DNA of 34,597 nucleotides from Actinomycetes bacterium (GCA_021808665.1 JAKBBA010000035.1:1-34597); one strand, 5' to 3'; shown: positions 1 to 8,450, counted from the stretch's first letter. A program made the numbers and translations. The notes: generated from the letters alone by a model not told the origin.

Positions 1-108
1 GGATCGAGCAGCCACTGGTCGCTGTGGATCTGCGTAGCTGTCGAGCACGCACCCAGCATCGCACCACGGCAGCGATGCTTGTCGTACTCAAGGTCCCAAT
101 TGAGGATC
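1..108. repeat. Left copy of a 108-bp perfect inverted repeat
   Basis: These bases are the exact reverse complement of 11003-11110. Identity stops at 108, because the next bases differ, but it may continue leftward beyond the window. In the other copy the sequence lies immediately upstream of an AraC-family gene, so this copy may be the 5' flank of a second, leftward copy of that gene lying off the window. The short open frames seen here are by-products of the repeat. Confidence 0.9.
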
Positions 109-123
109 CCTCCGCAACGATCC

Positions 124-840
124 TCAGCGGGATGCTGAAGGAGGATCTGGGGGTAGCCAGTCGTCGAGGTGCTGTTTGTAGTCGGGCACCACATGTAGGG
201 TTCGGTCGCCGGTGGGCGAGAGCCATCCGAGGGCGATGAATCGGCTCGTAATGGCGGCGGGGAGTCCTCCGGCGAGGTGTGGACGCCGTGAGGTCCAGTC
301 GATGCAGGAGCGGGCGAAGACTCGTCGGGAGGATTGGATGCGGTCAGGGTCGATGCCCAGATCGGCGACCAGCCGGCGGCCCTTGTCGGTGAGCCGGTGG
401 TCGCGGTCGTCGGTGGCGCGCAGGGCGCGGACCGAGAGCAGTCGGTCGCGTAGCTCGACGCCGCGGCGGCCGGCAAGGTGGTCATAACAGGTCCGGGCCT
501 CGGCCAGGGCAGTTGCACGTCGATCGTCTCGTAGAGACCGGATCGGGAAGGGCGGGGCGAGCTGGGCGAGCGCCTCGAGCGCGACTGCGACCTGGGAGCC
601 GGCGAGCTCGTGGTAGCGGTGCCGGCCCTGGACGCGCACGTGCACCAGTCCGCCCTCGACCAGCCGGCGCAGATGGGCGGTGGCGGTCGCCGGATGCACG
701 CCAGCCCGGCGGGCCAGCTCGCCTGCTGGGAGCGCCCGGCCACCAGCCAGGGCGGAGAGCATGGCGCACCGTGCCGGGTCGCCGATCAGCGCAGCGATCG
801 AAGCCAGGTCGCGATCCCGGCCATCAGGCGCCTCGGTCAT
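124..840 (-). CDS. ArsR-family winged-helix transcriptional repressor
   Basis: A 238-residue predicted DNA-binding regulator. Residues 12-80 form an ArsR-type winged helix, with the recognition helix near RRAGVHPATATAHLRRL and a wing near HVRVQGRHRYHEL. The C-terminal half has blocks typical of one ArsR subgroup: ARTCYDHLAG (about 115-124) and a Cys followed by the DW and RRPHLAG blocks (about 179-191). The frame stays open upstream to 1026, but the family N-terminus matches the ATG at 840; the longer start would overlap the divergent gene. A perfect palindrome lies 21 bases upstream, between this gene and the divergent SnoaL-like gene, suggesting autoregulation and control of the neighbour. 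The ligand is unknown; the two Cys could sense metal, thiol or redox, but this is not demonstrated. Confidence 0.85.
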   Translation of the reverse strand: MTEAPDGRDRDLASIAALIGDPARCAMLSALAGGRALPAGELARRAGVHPATATAHLRRLVEGGLVHVRVQGRHRYHELAGSQVAVALEALAQLAPPFPIRSLRDDRRATALAEARTCYDHLAGRRGVELRDRLLSVRALRATDDRDHRLTDKGRRLVADLGIDPDRIQSSRRVFARSCIDWTSRRPHLAGGLPAAITSRFIALGWLSPTGDRTLHVVPDYKQHLDDWLPPDPPSASR

Positions 841-860
841 GCCCCACTGTCCCACATGCA

Positions 861-882
861 CCCTTTGCTCGTGAGCAAAGGG
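861..882. promoter_or_regulatory. Palindromic operator candidate between arsR-type gene and SnoaL-like gene
   Basis: The arms CCCTTTGCTC and GAGCAAAGGG are perfect reverse complements separated by two bases. The site lies between the divergent starts at 840 and 938. Size, symmetry and position suit a dimeric winged-helix repressor. Binding by the adjacent regulator is inferred. Confidence 0.7.
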
Positions 883-937
883 TTTCGGTCCTAGCGTCAG
901 GTCGTCGAGAGAGCGAGCAGATCGAGGAGCGTGCGCC

Positions 938-1429
938 ATGAGCAGCCAACCCGGGCCGCAGTCCACACGCGAGCAGGCCCAGTTCGTCTTCGACGAGTGG
1001 GACCGGCGAGCCCGTACCCTCGACACGGCCGGGTTGCTCGATCTCTACGCCGACGACGCCACCCTCGAGAGCCCCCTCGTCCCCCGGATCCTCGATCGCC
1101 CCAGCGGAGTCCTGAGGGGCAAGACCGACCTGCGCCACTTCTTTACCGAGGGCGGACGACGCCGGCCGAACGAGCTCGTCCGCTGGCACCGCAGCGGCAC
1201 CTACCTGTGGGACGGCCACACCCTGTCGTGGGAGTACCTGCGAGCCACGCCCGAAGGCGACCAGGTCGACATCTGCGAGGTCATGGAACTAGCCGACGGG
1301 CGCATCGCCGCCCACCGCATCTACTGGGGCTGGCTCGGCACCGAGATGCTCATCACCAACGCGCTGCGCCAAACGAACACCAGCCGAGCAGCTCTCCACG
1401 GCCCAACACTGTCCTCGCCGTCCCAGTAG
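938..1429 (+). CDS. SnoaL-like / NTF2-fold protein
   Basis: A 163-residue predicted cytosolic protein of the NTF2-like (SnoaL-like) superfamily. An N-terminal helix (FVFDEWDRRARTLDTAGLLDLYADDATLESPL) leads into the alpha+beta cone, and later strands include YLWDGHTLSWEYLRA and EVMELADGRIAAHRIYWGW. Such proteins are small-molecule isomerases, hydrolases or binding proteins; the substrate cannot be read from sequence. It diverges from the ArsR-type regulator with a palindrome between them, so it is the probable regulated target. The last 20 or so residues look like an unstructured tail. It converges on an SRPBCC gene with 16 bases between stops. Confidence 0.75.
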   Translation: MSSQPGPQSTREQAQFVFDEWDRRARTLDTAGLLDLYADDATLESPLVPRILDRPSGVLRGKTDLRHFFTEGGRRRPNELVRWHRSGTYLWDGHTLSWEYLRATPEGDQVDICEVMELADGRIAAHRIYWGWLGTEMLITNALRQTNTSRAALHGPTLSSPSQ

Positions 1430-1445
1430 CCGCATGGCGAGACGG

Positions 1446-1874
1446 TCAGCGTCCCTCGATCAGCGACACCAGGGCTATCAGCTCACGAGCCAGGGTCGTG
1501 GCGGTGTCCGCCGGGTCGACGTCTGGAAGGAATGGCAAGGTCATGACGATGACGCTCCCGCCTCCCGGCCGGGGGGTGACCCTGATGTACGCGCCGCCCT
1601 CACGGCCCGGAGCCACCTCGCGCAGGTAGTCCACAGTGCCCGAATCGTGGTTGACGACGACCCGCAGAGAGAAGACCCGGCCGGCCTTGCTGACCCGCCT
1701 ACCTGAGACGGTGTCGCCCGATATCGAGTCCGCGAAGGCGGGCGCCCACCGGGGAATGTGCGTCGGGTCAGCGAGCAGCCCGCCCACGCTGGCCACGGCC
1801 GCAGCACTCTCGATGCTCCGGGTTGCGGTGCAGGCGGGACTCGGCGCTTCAGCCACGGCCCACTGTTCTACCAC
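1446..1874 (-). CDS. SRPBCC-family protein
   Basis: A 142-residue protein resembling the SRPBCC (START/Bet v1-like) polyketide-cyclase group. It starts with a short signature (SIESAAAVASVGGLLADPTHIPRWAPAFADS) in which a Trp follows the first helix, has central strands (VFSLRVVVNHDSGTVDYL), and ends in a long helix (ADTATTLARELIALVSLI). These proteins bind hydrophobic ligands; no ligand can be assigned. The start is a GTG and is not supported by a strong ribosome binding site. The gene converges on the SnoaL-like gene and diverges from the MBL-fold gene. Confidence 0.6.
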   Translation of the reverse strand: MVEQWAVAEAPSPACTATRSIESAAAVASVGGLLADPTHIPRWAPAFADSISGDTVSGRRVSKAGRVFSLRVVVNHDSGTVDYLREVAPGREGGAYIRVTPRPGGGSVIVMTLPFLPDVDPADTATTLARELIALVSLIEGR

Positions 1875-2029
1875 CGCTGCTCACGGTCGCTCCGCCCCCA
1901 ACCGCTGGTATCCGCAACCCGATCCCTGACCGGCACGGATGTTCGGTGACTCTACACCAAGCAGGTGCCTGTCGAGGGTTCCTGCCCCGAGGCCGCACGA
2001 GGGCCGACCGGGACGGTATCGTCTGTGGT

Positions 2030-2737
2030 GTGGGGACCGAGCTCACCGAGATCGCCGAGGACATCTACCGCATCTCGACCTATGTCGAGCCGGCGGACCT
2101 GGTCTTCAACCAGTTCCTGATCGTGGCCGAGCAGCCGTTTCTCTGGCACTGCGGGCATCGCCAGCTGTTCCCTTCGGTGCTCGAGACTCTCGGCCGTGTC
2201 CTCCCACCGGAAGAGCTGCGGTGGGTCAGCTTCGGCCACGTCGAGGCCGACGAGCTCGGGGCCATGAACCACTGGCTGGGCGTCGCAGGCCGAGCCGAGG
2301 TCGTGCAGGGGAGCACCGGCGTGCTGGTGTCGGTAAACGACTTGGCAGACCGCCCGCCCCGAGCGCTACGAGACGGAGAGGTCCTCGACCTCGGCGGCAA
2401 GCGGGTGCGCTGGATCGATACCCCACACGTGCCCCACGGCTGGGACGCCGGGCTGATCTACGAAGAGACCACCCGGACGCTGTTCGCCGGTGACCTGTTC
2501 ACCATGGCCGGCCGGGTACCGGCACGCGCCGAGGGTGACATCGTCACCCCTGCGATCGCGACCGAAGACAGCGGTGGGGCCAGTGCGGTGACCCCGGCCA
2601 GCGGACCAACGCTGCGTCGGCTCGCCTCAGTCGGTGCGACGACGATGGCGCTCATGCACGGTCCCGCCTTCAGCGGCGACGTCCCTTCCGCCCTCGGCGC
2701 ACTGGCCGACGACTTCGACCGACGGCTCCGCGCGTAG
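2030..2737 (+). CDS. MBL-fold (ODP-type) metallo-hydrolase
   Basis: A 235-residue metallo-beta-lactamase-fold protein close to the oxygen-binding di-iron (ODP/FprA-like) branch. It shows the N-terminal FNQFLIVAEQPFLWHCGHR block, the metal motif H-x-E-x-D in FGHVEADE, a histidine in DTPHVPHGWDAG and an aspartate in LFAGDLF, followed by a C-terminal histidine in ALMHGPAF. These supply the expected metal ligands. The role may be O2 or reactive-oxygen sensing or hydrolysis; no flavodoxin domain is present, so it is not a full flavodiiron reductase. The frame is open upstream to 1823, but family similarity starts at VGTELTEIAEDIYRI, so the GTG at 2030 is chosen without a clear Shine-Dalgarno. Confidence 0.8.
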   Translation: MGTELTEIAEDIYRISTYVEPADLVFNQFLIVAEQPFLWHCGHRQLFPSVLETLGRVLPPEELRWVSFGHVEADELGAMNHWLGVAGRAEVVQGSTGVLVSVNDLADRPPRALRDGEVLDLGGKRVRWIDTPHVPHGWDAGLIYEETTRTLFAGDLFTMAGRVPARAEGDIVTPAIATEDSGGASAVTPASGPTLRRLASVGATTMALMHGPAFSGDVPSALGALADDFDRRLRA

Positions 2738-2873
2738 AGGGTCGCCGCTTGCTCAAGCGACCGTCGGATCTCGCGGATTGCCATTACGCCGCTGAGTGTC
2801 TCTACTAGCATCTCCATGAGCGTCCCGTATGTGGATGGCCGACCGGGCGGCTGCGGGAGGCGATGCTGGGAGC

Positions 2874-3548
2874 GTGAACGACAGGGCCGGCGCAGCCAGA
2901 ACGCACCGATGGTCAATAGCTGAGCGGGAGTACCGGCGGCAGGAAGCACGACTGGGCCGCAGGCACGCCTACACCGACATCGACCCGGAGGCCACGGCCC
3001 TGGTCGTGATCGACATGGTCGAGTTCTTCCTCGACTCTTCGCCGTACGCCCGGTCGATCGTGCCCGCCGTGAACCAGATCGCCGCATCCCTTCGAAGACG
3101 CGGCGGGCTGGTGGTCTGGGTCGTTCCCAGGTCACGTCGTCCCACGCCTTGGGAGGTCAACTTCTACGGCTCCGAGGTCGCCGCCGTGTGCGCCGGATCG
3201 GGCGGTGACGGCGACCCCCGGGACCGACTCTGGCCAGGCCTGGACGTCCACCCCGATGACATCTGCATCGACAAGTCCGAGCGATCCGCCTTCTTCCCCG
3301 GCAGCTGCGGTCTCCCCGATCTCCTCTCAGCAGCAGGGGTCGACACTGTGGTGATCGCCGGGACCGTGACCAGTGTTTGCTGCGAGTCATCCGCCAGGGA
3401 CGCCAGCGCCCTCAGCTACCGGGTCGTCGTTGTGGCCGACGCCACCGCCGATATCGCCGATAGGCCCCACAACGCGGCGTTACGAACGATCTACCGGTCC
3501 TTCGGCGACGTCCGCCCCGCCGCCGAGCTGCTCGACCTCATCGGATAG
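2874..3548 (+). CDS. Isochorismatase-family (cysteine hydrolase) protein
   Basis: A 224-residue cytosolic cysteine hydrolase of the isochorismatase-like fold. The catalytic triad is visible: Asp in VVIDMVEFF (about residue 47), Lys in IDKSERSAFF (about 134) and Cys in GTVTSVCCESSARDA (about 169). Members cleave isochorismate, nicotinamide, N-carbamoyl compounds or other amides; the substrate here is not defined. The N-terminal WSIAEREYRRQEARLGRRHAY block is typical of one actinobacterial subgroup. The GTG at 2874 has GGGAGG upstream at 2855-2860, somewhat far; an in-frame ATG at 2829 would add 15 residues. An APH-like gene follows on the same strand. Confidence 0.85.
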   Translation: MNDRAGAARTHRWSIAEREYRRQEARLGRRHAYTDIDPEATALVVIDMVEFFLDSSPYARSIVPAVNQIAASLRRRGGLVVWVVPRSRRPTPWEVNFYGSEVAAVCAGSGGDGDPRDRLWPGLDVHPDDICIDKSERSAFFPGSCGLPDLLSAAGVDTVVIAGTVTSVCCESSARDASALSYRVVVVADATADIADRPHNAALRTIYRSFGDVRPAAELLDLIG

Positions 3549-3579
3549 CACGGGTCCACCGACATCCTGGCGGCAGCCG

Positions 3580-4614
3580 GTGACTGCGTCGAGGCTCGAC
3601 CCTGGACACTTCGGCGTCACTGTGCGCTACGGTTTCGGTATCGCGTCGCCAGAGGCCGAGATCGAGGTTGACGAGGCCACGGTGAGGGCCCTGTTGGCCG
3701 CCCAGCATGCTGACCTGGCTGGGCTCCCCTTGCGCCTCGTCGGCGCCGGTTGGGACAACATCTTGTGGCGGGTTGGCGACGACTTGGTGGTGCGCCTGCC
3801 TCGGCGGGAAGCAGCCGCCGAACTTCTGTTGCACGAGCAGCGGTGGCTTCCTGAGCTGGCCCGTGTCCTCCCCCTGCCGGTCCCCGCCCCGTTACGCACC
3901 GGGCACCCGAACGCTGTCTATCCGTGGGCATGGTCGGTCGTCCCCTGGATCGAGGGCGTCCCCGGCGACCGGGTCACTTCCATCGACCCCGCAGCGACAG
4001 CGGAGCGACTCGGACGTTTCCTTCGTGCGTTGCATCAGCCGGCCAGCCCCGCCGCCCCCACCAGCCGGTGGCGGGGCGTTGCACTCGCCCGGCGTACCGA
4101 CACCTTCGAGGAGCGTCTCGACACCCTCGCAGGTGAGATCGAAGCGGACCGTCTTCGAGCGGTCTGGCGCGAGGCGCTCGACGCCCCGGCTTTCGAGGGG
4201 CCGCCCCGTTGGCTGCACGGCGATCTTCATCCGGCCAACACCCTGTTCCAGGATGCGACGCTTGCAGCGGTCATCGACTTCGGCGACGTCTGCGCAGGCG
4301 ACCCAGCAACCGACCTCGCAGCAGCGTGGATGCTCCTCCCGGGCCCGTCCATCCCCGACTTCTTCGACGCCTACGGGGCCGAAAGCGACGGCGGGGGCCT
4401 GTACCGCCGTGCGATCGGCTGGGCCGTCCTGTTCGCATTGATGCTCCTGCAGATCGGCCTCGACGACAAGCCCAGCTACGCCACGGTCGCACGGGCCACC
4501 ATCGAACGCCTCGGCGCCGGCTCTGACGGCGGGACACCCATCCACCGGCGGCCCCGCAGAAGCGACCCGATGGGGGCATCGCTTGGCCAGGTCCCCACCG
4601 AGCCCGGCTCTTGA
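3580..4614 (+). CDS. Aminoglycoside phosphotransferase (APH)-like kinase
   Basis: About 344 residues with the protein-kinase-like APH fold. The N-lobe has VGAGWDNILWRVGDDLVVRLPRR (nucleotide-binding loop and the Lys/Arg of the strand). The catalytic loop is WLHGDLHPANTLF near residue 212 (HxDxxxxN), and the metal-binding block is VIDFGDVCAGDPATDLA near 232. Despite the name, this group includes many kinases of unknown substrate, and resistance cannot be concluded. The start is uncertain: GTG at 3580 or GTG at 3622, neither with a good ribosome binding site. It lies 31 bases after the isochorismatase-like stop and may be co-transcribed. The last 30 residues are low-complexity. Confidence 0.85.
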   Translation: MTASRLDPGHFGVTVRYGFGIASPEAEIEVDEATVRALLAAQHADLAGLPLRLVGAGWDNILWRVGDDLVVRLPRREAAAELLLHEQRWLPELARVLPLPVPAPLRTGHPNAVYPWAWSVVPWIEGVPGDRVTSIDPAATAERLGRFLRALHQPASPAAPTSRWRGVALARRTDTFEERLDTLAGEIEADRLRAVWREALDAPAFEGPPRWLHGDLHPANTLFQDATLAAVIDFGDVCAGDPATDLAAAWMLLPGPSIPDFFDAYGAESDGGGLYRRAIGWAVLFALMLLQIGLDDKPSYATVARATIERLGAGSDGGTPIHRRPRRSDPMGASLGQVPTEPGS

Positions 4615-4784
4615 CGCATACCGACCGCGGTCGTCGTGCCTGCGGCGGGCCACCGGCCTCACCGAGCCGACCGCTCTTTGGGCGCCCGCGCAGCGCCGAG
4701 TCACCGAACGGACGTACGAGCCGCTGAAGGATGGGCTTGCGGGCCGGCCCCCCTCAGCGGGCTCTGGGGTCGGCGTTGAAGCCC

Positions 4785-4802
4785 GAACCGTGGCTCCGGT
4801 TC
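4785..4802. terminator. Short hairpin between convergent genes
   Basis: GAACCG and CGGTTC are perfect 6-bp arms around a 6-base loop, between the stop of the APH-like gene and the stop of the convergent GNAT gene. There is no T-tract on either strand, so terminator function is tentative. Confidence 0.3.
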
Positions 4803-5220
4803 AGAGCTGGATGAGCCCGGCGTTAGTCGCCTGAAAACCGCAGGCGTCGAAGTAGAAGCCCCGCAGGTGCTCCTCGAAATCGACGTGGAGCCACTCGCAG
4901 CCCGCCGCCCCGGCTCCCAGCGCTGCTCGGGCTACCAGCTCTGCGCCGAGGCCAGCCCGGCGGGCTGAGCTGGCCACGACCGTGTCGAGGACAAAGGCGT
5001 GCACGCCGCCGTCCCAGGCCACGTTCACGAACCCGACCAGCTCGCCGGCGCAACGGGCTAACACCCACCCCAAGCTGTGGCTGTCGAGCTGGGAGCGCCA
5101 ATCGACGTCGAGCAGCCGATGCTCGAAGCCCTCGGCGTCGAGGTGGTTGACCTCCGCGTTGCCGAAAGCGCCGCGCCATTCGTAGACGACATCGCTGTCA
5201 CGAGGCATGGTCTCCATCAT
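4801..5220 (-). CDS. GNAT-family N-acetyltransferase
   Basis: A 139-residue acetyl-CoA-dependent acetyltransferase of the GNAT fold. Motif A is clear: FVLDTVVASSARRAGLGAELVARAAL contains the R/Q-x-x-G-x-G/A pyrophosphate loop (RRAGLGAEL). The end, LRGFYFDACGFQATNAGLIQL, is the typical motif-B helix and strand. The acceptor is unknown. The chosen start is the ATG at 5220; a GTG at 5262 would add 14 residues, and an ATG at 5208 is also possible. It lies downstream of the LOG-family gene on the same strand, so the two may be co-transcribed. Confidence 0.8.
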   Translation of the reverse strand: MMETMPRDSDVVYEWRGAFGNAEVNHLDAEGFEHRLLDVDWRSQLDSHSLGWVLARCAGELVGFVNVAWDGGVHAFVLDTVVASSARRAGLGAELVARAALGAGAAGCEWLHVDFEEHLRGFYFDACGFQATNAGLIQL

Positions 5221-5308
5221 CTCGCCGTCGCCCGGGCGGCCGTCGAAGGTGAGGCCCGTCACTGTCGAGCAGACGATCCCCGCAGCGGAACTCTGGCGCC
5301 CGAAGAGG

Positions 5309-5962
5309 TCAGGCCTGCTCCGTCCGGTCCAGCCACTTCTCTGCAGGCGGTGGCTCCCAGGCAGCCATCAGGCCCAAGAGCCGGACTGGCTCATCGTCGG
5401 CCAGCACCAAGGCGCGATGCTCGGGGCGCAGGAACCGCTCGGTGACGGCGTGATCCAAGAAGGCAAGCAGCGAGGCGAAGAACCCGCCGACGTCGAGGAG
5501 CCCGCAGGGCTTGTGGTGCAGGCCAAGCTGGGACCAGGTCAAGACCTCAGCCAGCTCTTCAAGGGTGCCGAGGCCACCAGGCAGGGCAACGAAGCCGTCG
5601 GCCAGGTCTGCTATGAGCGCCTTTCGCTCGTGCATCGACTCGGTGACCCGCAGGTCAACCAGGCCACTGTGAGCGACGTCCCGCTCCATCAAATCACGAG
5701 GAATGACCCCCGTGACCTCACCGCCTGCCGCCAGGACGGTGTCGGCAAGTATCCCCATCAGCCCCACCGAGGCGCCCCCGTAGACCAAGCGATGGCCACC
5801 CGACACCAAGGCGTGCCCCAGTGCCCGAGCAGCGACCGCATAGGACGACCGGGCGCCCGGGCTCGATCCGCAGAAGACGCAGACGGCGTTCAGTCTCGCG
5901 GTGGCCCCTGTGTGCACCGCCTGACCGTACGCGTTGTGTTGCAGGGGCTCGGCTCGCTTCAT
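5309..5962 (-). CDS. LOG-family protein (cytokinin riboside 5'-monophosphate phosphoribohydrolase-like)
   Basis: A 217-residue Rossmann-fold protein of the LOG/YvdD family, once annotated as lysine decarboxylase. Diagnostic blocks are VCVFCGSSPG (about 27-36), YGGASVGLMG (61-70), MHERK (110-114) and PGGLGTLEE (128-136), the last being the family's catalytic and nucleotide-binding signature. Family members remove ribose 5-phosphate from N6-modified AMP or from AMP itself, so a nucleotide-salvage role is likely. The first 20 residues are not conserved in the family, so a later start is possible. The GNAT gene follows on the same strand. Confidence 0.88.
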   Translation of the reverse strand: MKRAEPLQHNAYGQAVHTGATARLNAVCVFCGSSPGARSSYAVAARALGHALVSGGHRLVYGGASVGLMGILADTVLAAGGEVTGVIPRDLMERDVAHSGLVDLRVTESMHERKALIADLADGFVALPGGLGTLEELAEVLTWSQLGLHHKPCGLLDVGGFFASLLAFLDHAVTERFLRPEHRALVLADDEPVRLLGLMAAWEPPPAEKWLDRTEQA

Positions 5963-6147
5963 GCCCGCAACGCCTCATGACCGTGGAGCGCCACGCCTGT
6001 CAGCGCTCCTGGCGCTGCGCTTTGTGGCCGCTACGAACGGCTCACTGGGTGCACGGCAAGCGAGTACGGCCCTCCGACAAGTGCTCCTCTCCTCGGTTCC
6101 CGCTGCACGATCCGTTAGCGGCGATGCGACTTGGGAAGATGACGACC

Positions 6148-6525
6148 ATGTCGACGATCCTTCGCTGCGAGATCTTCCCCGACGACCTCGATGCAACGGC
6201 GGACTTCTACACTCGCGTCCTCGGATTCGAGGTGGTCGCGGACCGCCGCGCGGCCGATGACCCGTACCTGGCCCTGCAGCGGGACGGCGTCCGCATCGGC
6301 GCCGCTCGCAGAGGCGACGATGTTCACCCGGAGCACCGCCGCCCACCGACCGGTGTCGAGCTGGTCTTGGAGGTGGACGACCTCGCAGGGGAGCTGGAGC
6401 GCGTGCGCCGGGCCGGATGGCCAGCGGCCGAGGAGCTCCAGTCGCGACCGTGGGGACTCCAAGACTTCCGGGTCCTCGATCCTAGCGATTACTACCTGAG
6501 GATCACCGAGTCCCGGCCAGCGTGA
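6148..6525 (+). CDS. VOC-family (glyoxalase/bleomycin-resistance-like) protein
   Basis: A 125-residue single-subunit VOC protein with two beta-alpha-beta-beta-beta modules: FPDDLDATADFYTRVLGFEVV opens the first, and VELVLEVDDLAGELERVRRAGW the second, ending in the DFRVLDPSDYYLRIT block with typical late-strand residues. VOC proteins bind divalent metals and handle varied substrates; no substrate is assigned. The ATG at 6148 is preferred because GGGAAG lies nine bases upstream at 6133-6138; an ATG at 6139 lies too close to that site. The gene stands alone. Confidence 0.85.
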   Translation: MSTILRCEIFPDDLDATADFYTRVLGFEVVADRRAADDPYLALQRDGVRIGAARRGDDVHPEHRRPPTGVELVLEVDDLAGELERVRRAGWPAAEELQSRPWGLQDFRVLDPSDYYLRITESRPA

Positions 6526-6632
6526 CCGCTGAGGGATCCTCTGCCGAGACGTGACGCGTCGCCGACTCGGTCGCCGAGCACCCTTCCTCCCTCGCCCGAG
6601 ACGTGGTCGCTCGGTTGTGGCATCCTCGCGTC

Positions 6633-7390
6633 GTGAAGCGCTTCTTCCGTCAGGACCTGTCCGGCGCGCGTTTCGAGGAAGTCGACTTCGCCCATTCGTG
6701 GTTTCGCAACGTGTACTTCGTCGGGGCGACGCTGCGCGGCGCATGGCTCGAGGACGTCGACATCGACGGCGAGATCCGCAATGTCCGTATCAATGGCGTC
6801 GACGTCGCTCCGCTCGTCGAGGCCGAGCTTGACCGTCTCCACCCGGAGCGAGCCAAGCTGCGCCCGACGGATGCGGAGGGGTTCCGCGAGGCGTGGGCGG
6901 TCATCGAGCAGGCGTGGCCGTCGACCCTGGAGCGTGCCCGCCGGCTGCCGCCAGAGTTGCTGCACGAGCGGGTCGGCCAGTAGTGGTCCTTCATCGAGAC
7001 GTGCGCCACCTGCTGTTCGCCACGGACGCGTGGCTGCTGCGCGCCTTGCTCGGCAGGTCCGATCCCTACACGGCGCTTGACCTGCCGGGCACCGAGTTGC
7101 AGCCGGAGCCGGGCGTGCCCAACGACGCGGATGCGCGGCCGTCGCTCGACGAAGTGCTCAAGCTGCGCGCAGAACGGATGGCGATCATGCGCGACACGAT
7201 GGCCGGCCTGACTGACGACGTGCTTGCAGTCGAGACCGATCCGATCCCTGCCCCGGGGTACCCTGCTGCTGGCACCTACCCCGTGGCGCGATGCCTCAAG
7301 ACCGTGATCAACGAGGAGTGGCTTCACCGACTCTTCGCAGCGCGGGACCTTGCCCAGCTCGAGGCGCGCAGCATCCGAACGGCGGGCTGA
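6633..7390 (+). pseudogene. Broken pentapeptide-like/DinB-family protein
   Basis: The first part, from GTG 6633, reads a short pentapeptide-like region (FRQDLSGARFEEVDFAHSWF) then PTDAEGFREAW and RARRLPPELLHERVG, the start of a DinB-superfamily domain. An in-frame TAG at 6981-6983 follows, where relatives have an acidic residue before WSFIET. About seven codons later the frame must shift by one base to continue as RHLLFATDAWLLRALLG and on to TVINEEWLHRLFAARDLAQLE, ending at 7390. So there is a nonsense change and a one-base loss. The intact protein would be about 250 residues with a DinB-like four-helix bundle. The two lesions could be real decay or sequence error; two close together favour decay. 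Confidence 0.75.
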
Positions 7391-7551
7391 CTTCCCCCAC
7401 GACAGCGGCGACAAGCGCGAGGTTCGGTAGCGAGCGGCAGTTCGCCGTTTGCACTCCCAATGTCCCTTGCCGTGAGAGCGGCCATAGCGGAAGCGGATGG
7501 CCTTTCGGACACCGGCACCGGATCGCGATGCTGCGCCAGGGGCGGTCATGG

Positions 7552-8001
7552 TCAGGTCGTGGGCGTGAAGCGTCGGTGCTGGTCGATGGGGCTCATGAGA
7601 CCGACGTCGTTGCCGGCCGGGTCGCGAACGACGGCGTAGCGGGCGCCGAAGAATGCGTCGTTGGGCTCTTGGCGTCCGGTGTAGCCCGCAGCGGTCAGCG
7701 CTTGGTAGCGCTCGTCGACCGCGTCGCGCGACGGCAGCGAGAAGCCGAGGACCACCGGGCGGTCCGAAGCGTCAGGCGAGCGCCACCCAGCGTGGTAAAT
7801 GCGCGCCATGGCGACGTTGTCGAGCTCGAAGATCACATGGTCACCGTTGTCGAGGGCGACGTGGCGGGCGCCGCTTCCCGCTGGCCACTCGCCGCCGTCG
7901 AAGCGGACGCCCATGCCGAGGGCCCGGTAGAACGCCACGGCGGCGGCGATGTCGTCCACCACGAGGTTCAGTTGGTTGAACTGAGGTGTCGACTGGTTCA
8001 T
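7552..8001 (-). CDS. VOC-family (glyoxalase-like) protein
   Basis: A 149-residue VOC protein: FNQLNLVVDDIAAAVAFYRALGMGV opens module one, DGGEWPAGSGARHVALDNGDHVIFELD follows, and the second module ends in GARYAVVRDPAGNDVGLMSPID with the usual late Asp-Pro-x-Gly-Asn. The substrate is unknown. The start overlaps the cupin stop by four bases (ATGA), and a GGAGG site at 8008-8012 lies six bases upstream inside the end of the cupin gene. It is the last gene of an araC-cupin-VOC operon. Confidence 0.88.
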   Translation of the reverse strand: MNQSTPQFNQLNLVVDDIAAAVAFYRALGMGVRFDGGEWPAGSGARHVALDNGDHVIFELDNVAMARIYHAGWRSPDASDRPVVLGFSLPSRDAVDERYQALTAAGYTGRQEPNDAFFGARYAVVRDPAGNDVGLMSPIDQHRRFTPTT

Positions 8002-8450
8002 TGTGGTCCTCCTGTCGGTGCTTCGCTGGCCGGACGGTGCTCGCCGGATGGGCCCGGGGTGAGGTGGACGAGCCGGGCTGGTCGTTCGACCTCGATGCGG
8101 TGCCAGAGGCCACGAGCCACGATGAGGGCCTCGCCGGCGCGAAGAGGGTGGCGCTGGTCGCCGCCCGGCATTTCGACGACCACTGTCACCTGCCCGGACA
8201 CCAGCAAGATCAGCTCGTCGCCGTCGGGGTGGCGTTCGCCTAGATGCGGGTGTGCGTGCTCGAGGCTGGTCAGCGCGAGCAGGTAACCGTCGACGCTTGG
8301 CGGGGGACCGGGCAGCCGGGGCGCGAAGCGCAGGGCACCGTCTCGTGCAACTTCGACCACGACGCGGTCGAAGTCCACCGCCGTGACGCTTTTGTACCCG
8401 TCCGCGGGCGCAGCGGCTTGATCGGTCACCTGGACCAGGCTAGGGAGCAA
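7998..8450 (-). CDS. Cupin-domain protein
   Basis: A 150-residue protein with a C-terminal single cupin domain. Cupin motif 1 is HAHPHLGERHPDGDELILLVSGQV, giving two His and a Glu as probable metal ligands, and motif 2 is PLRAGEALIVARGLWHRIEVE with its conserved Gly and His. The N-terminus (about 50 residues) is not diagnostic. The role may be metal-dependent oxygenation, isomerisation or ligand sensing. It sits 25 bases downstream of an AraC regulator and overlaps the VOC gene by four bases, so all three are probably co-transcribed. Confidence 0.82.
   Translation of the reverse strand: MLPSLVQVTDQAAAPADGYKSVTAVDFDRVVVEVARDGALRFAPRLPGPPPSVDGYLLALTSLEHAHPHLGERHPDGDELILLVSGQVTVVVEMPGGDQRHPLRAGEALIVARGLWHRIEVERPARLVHLTPGPSGEHRPASEAPTGGPQ

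Noticed and set aside
24..239. Small open frame sharing its first 28 residues with one at 10782-11087
   Set aside because: The shared part comes only from the inverted DNA repeat; neither has coding features.
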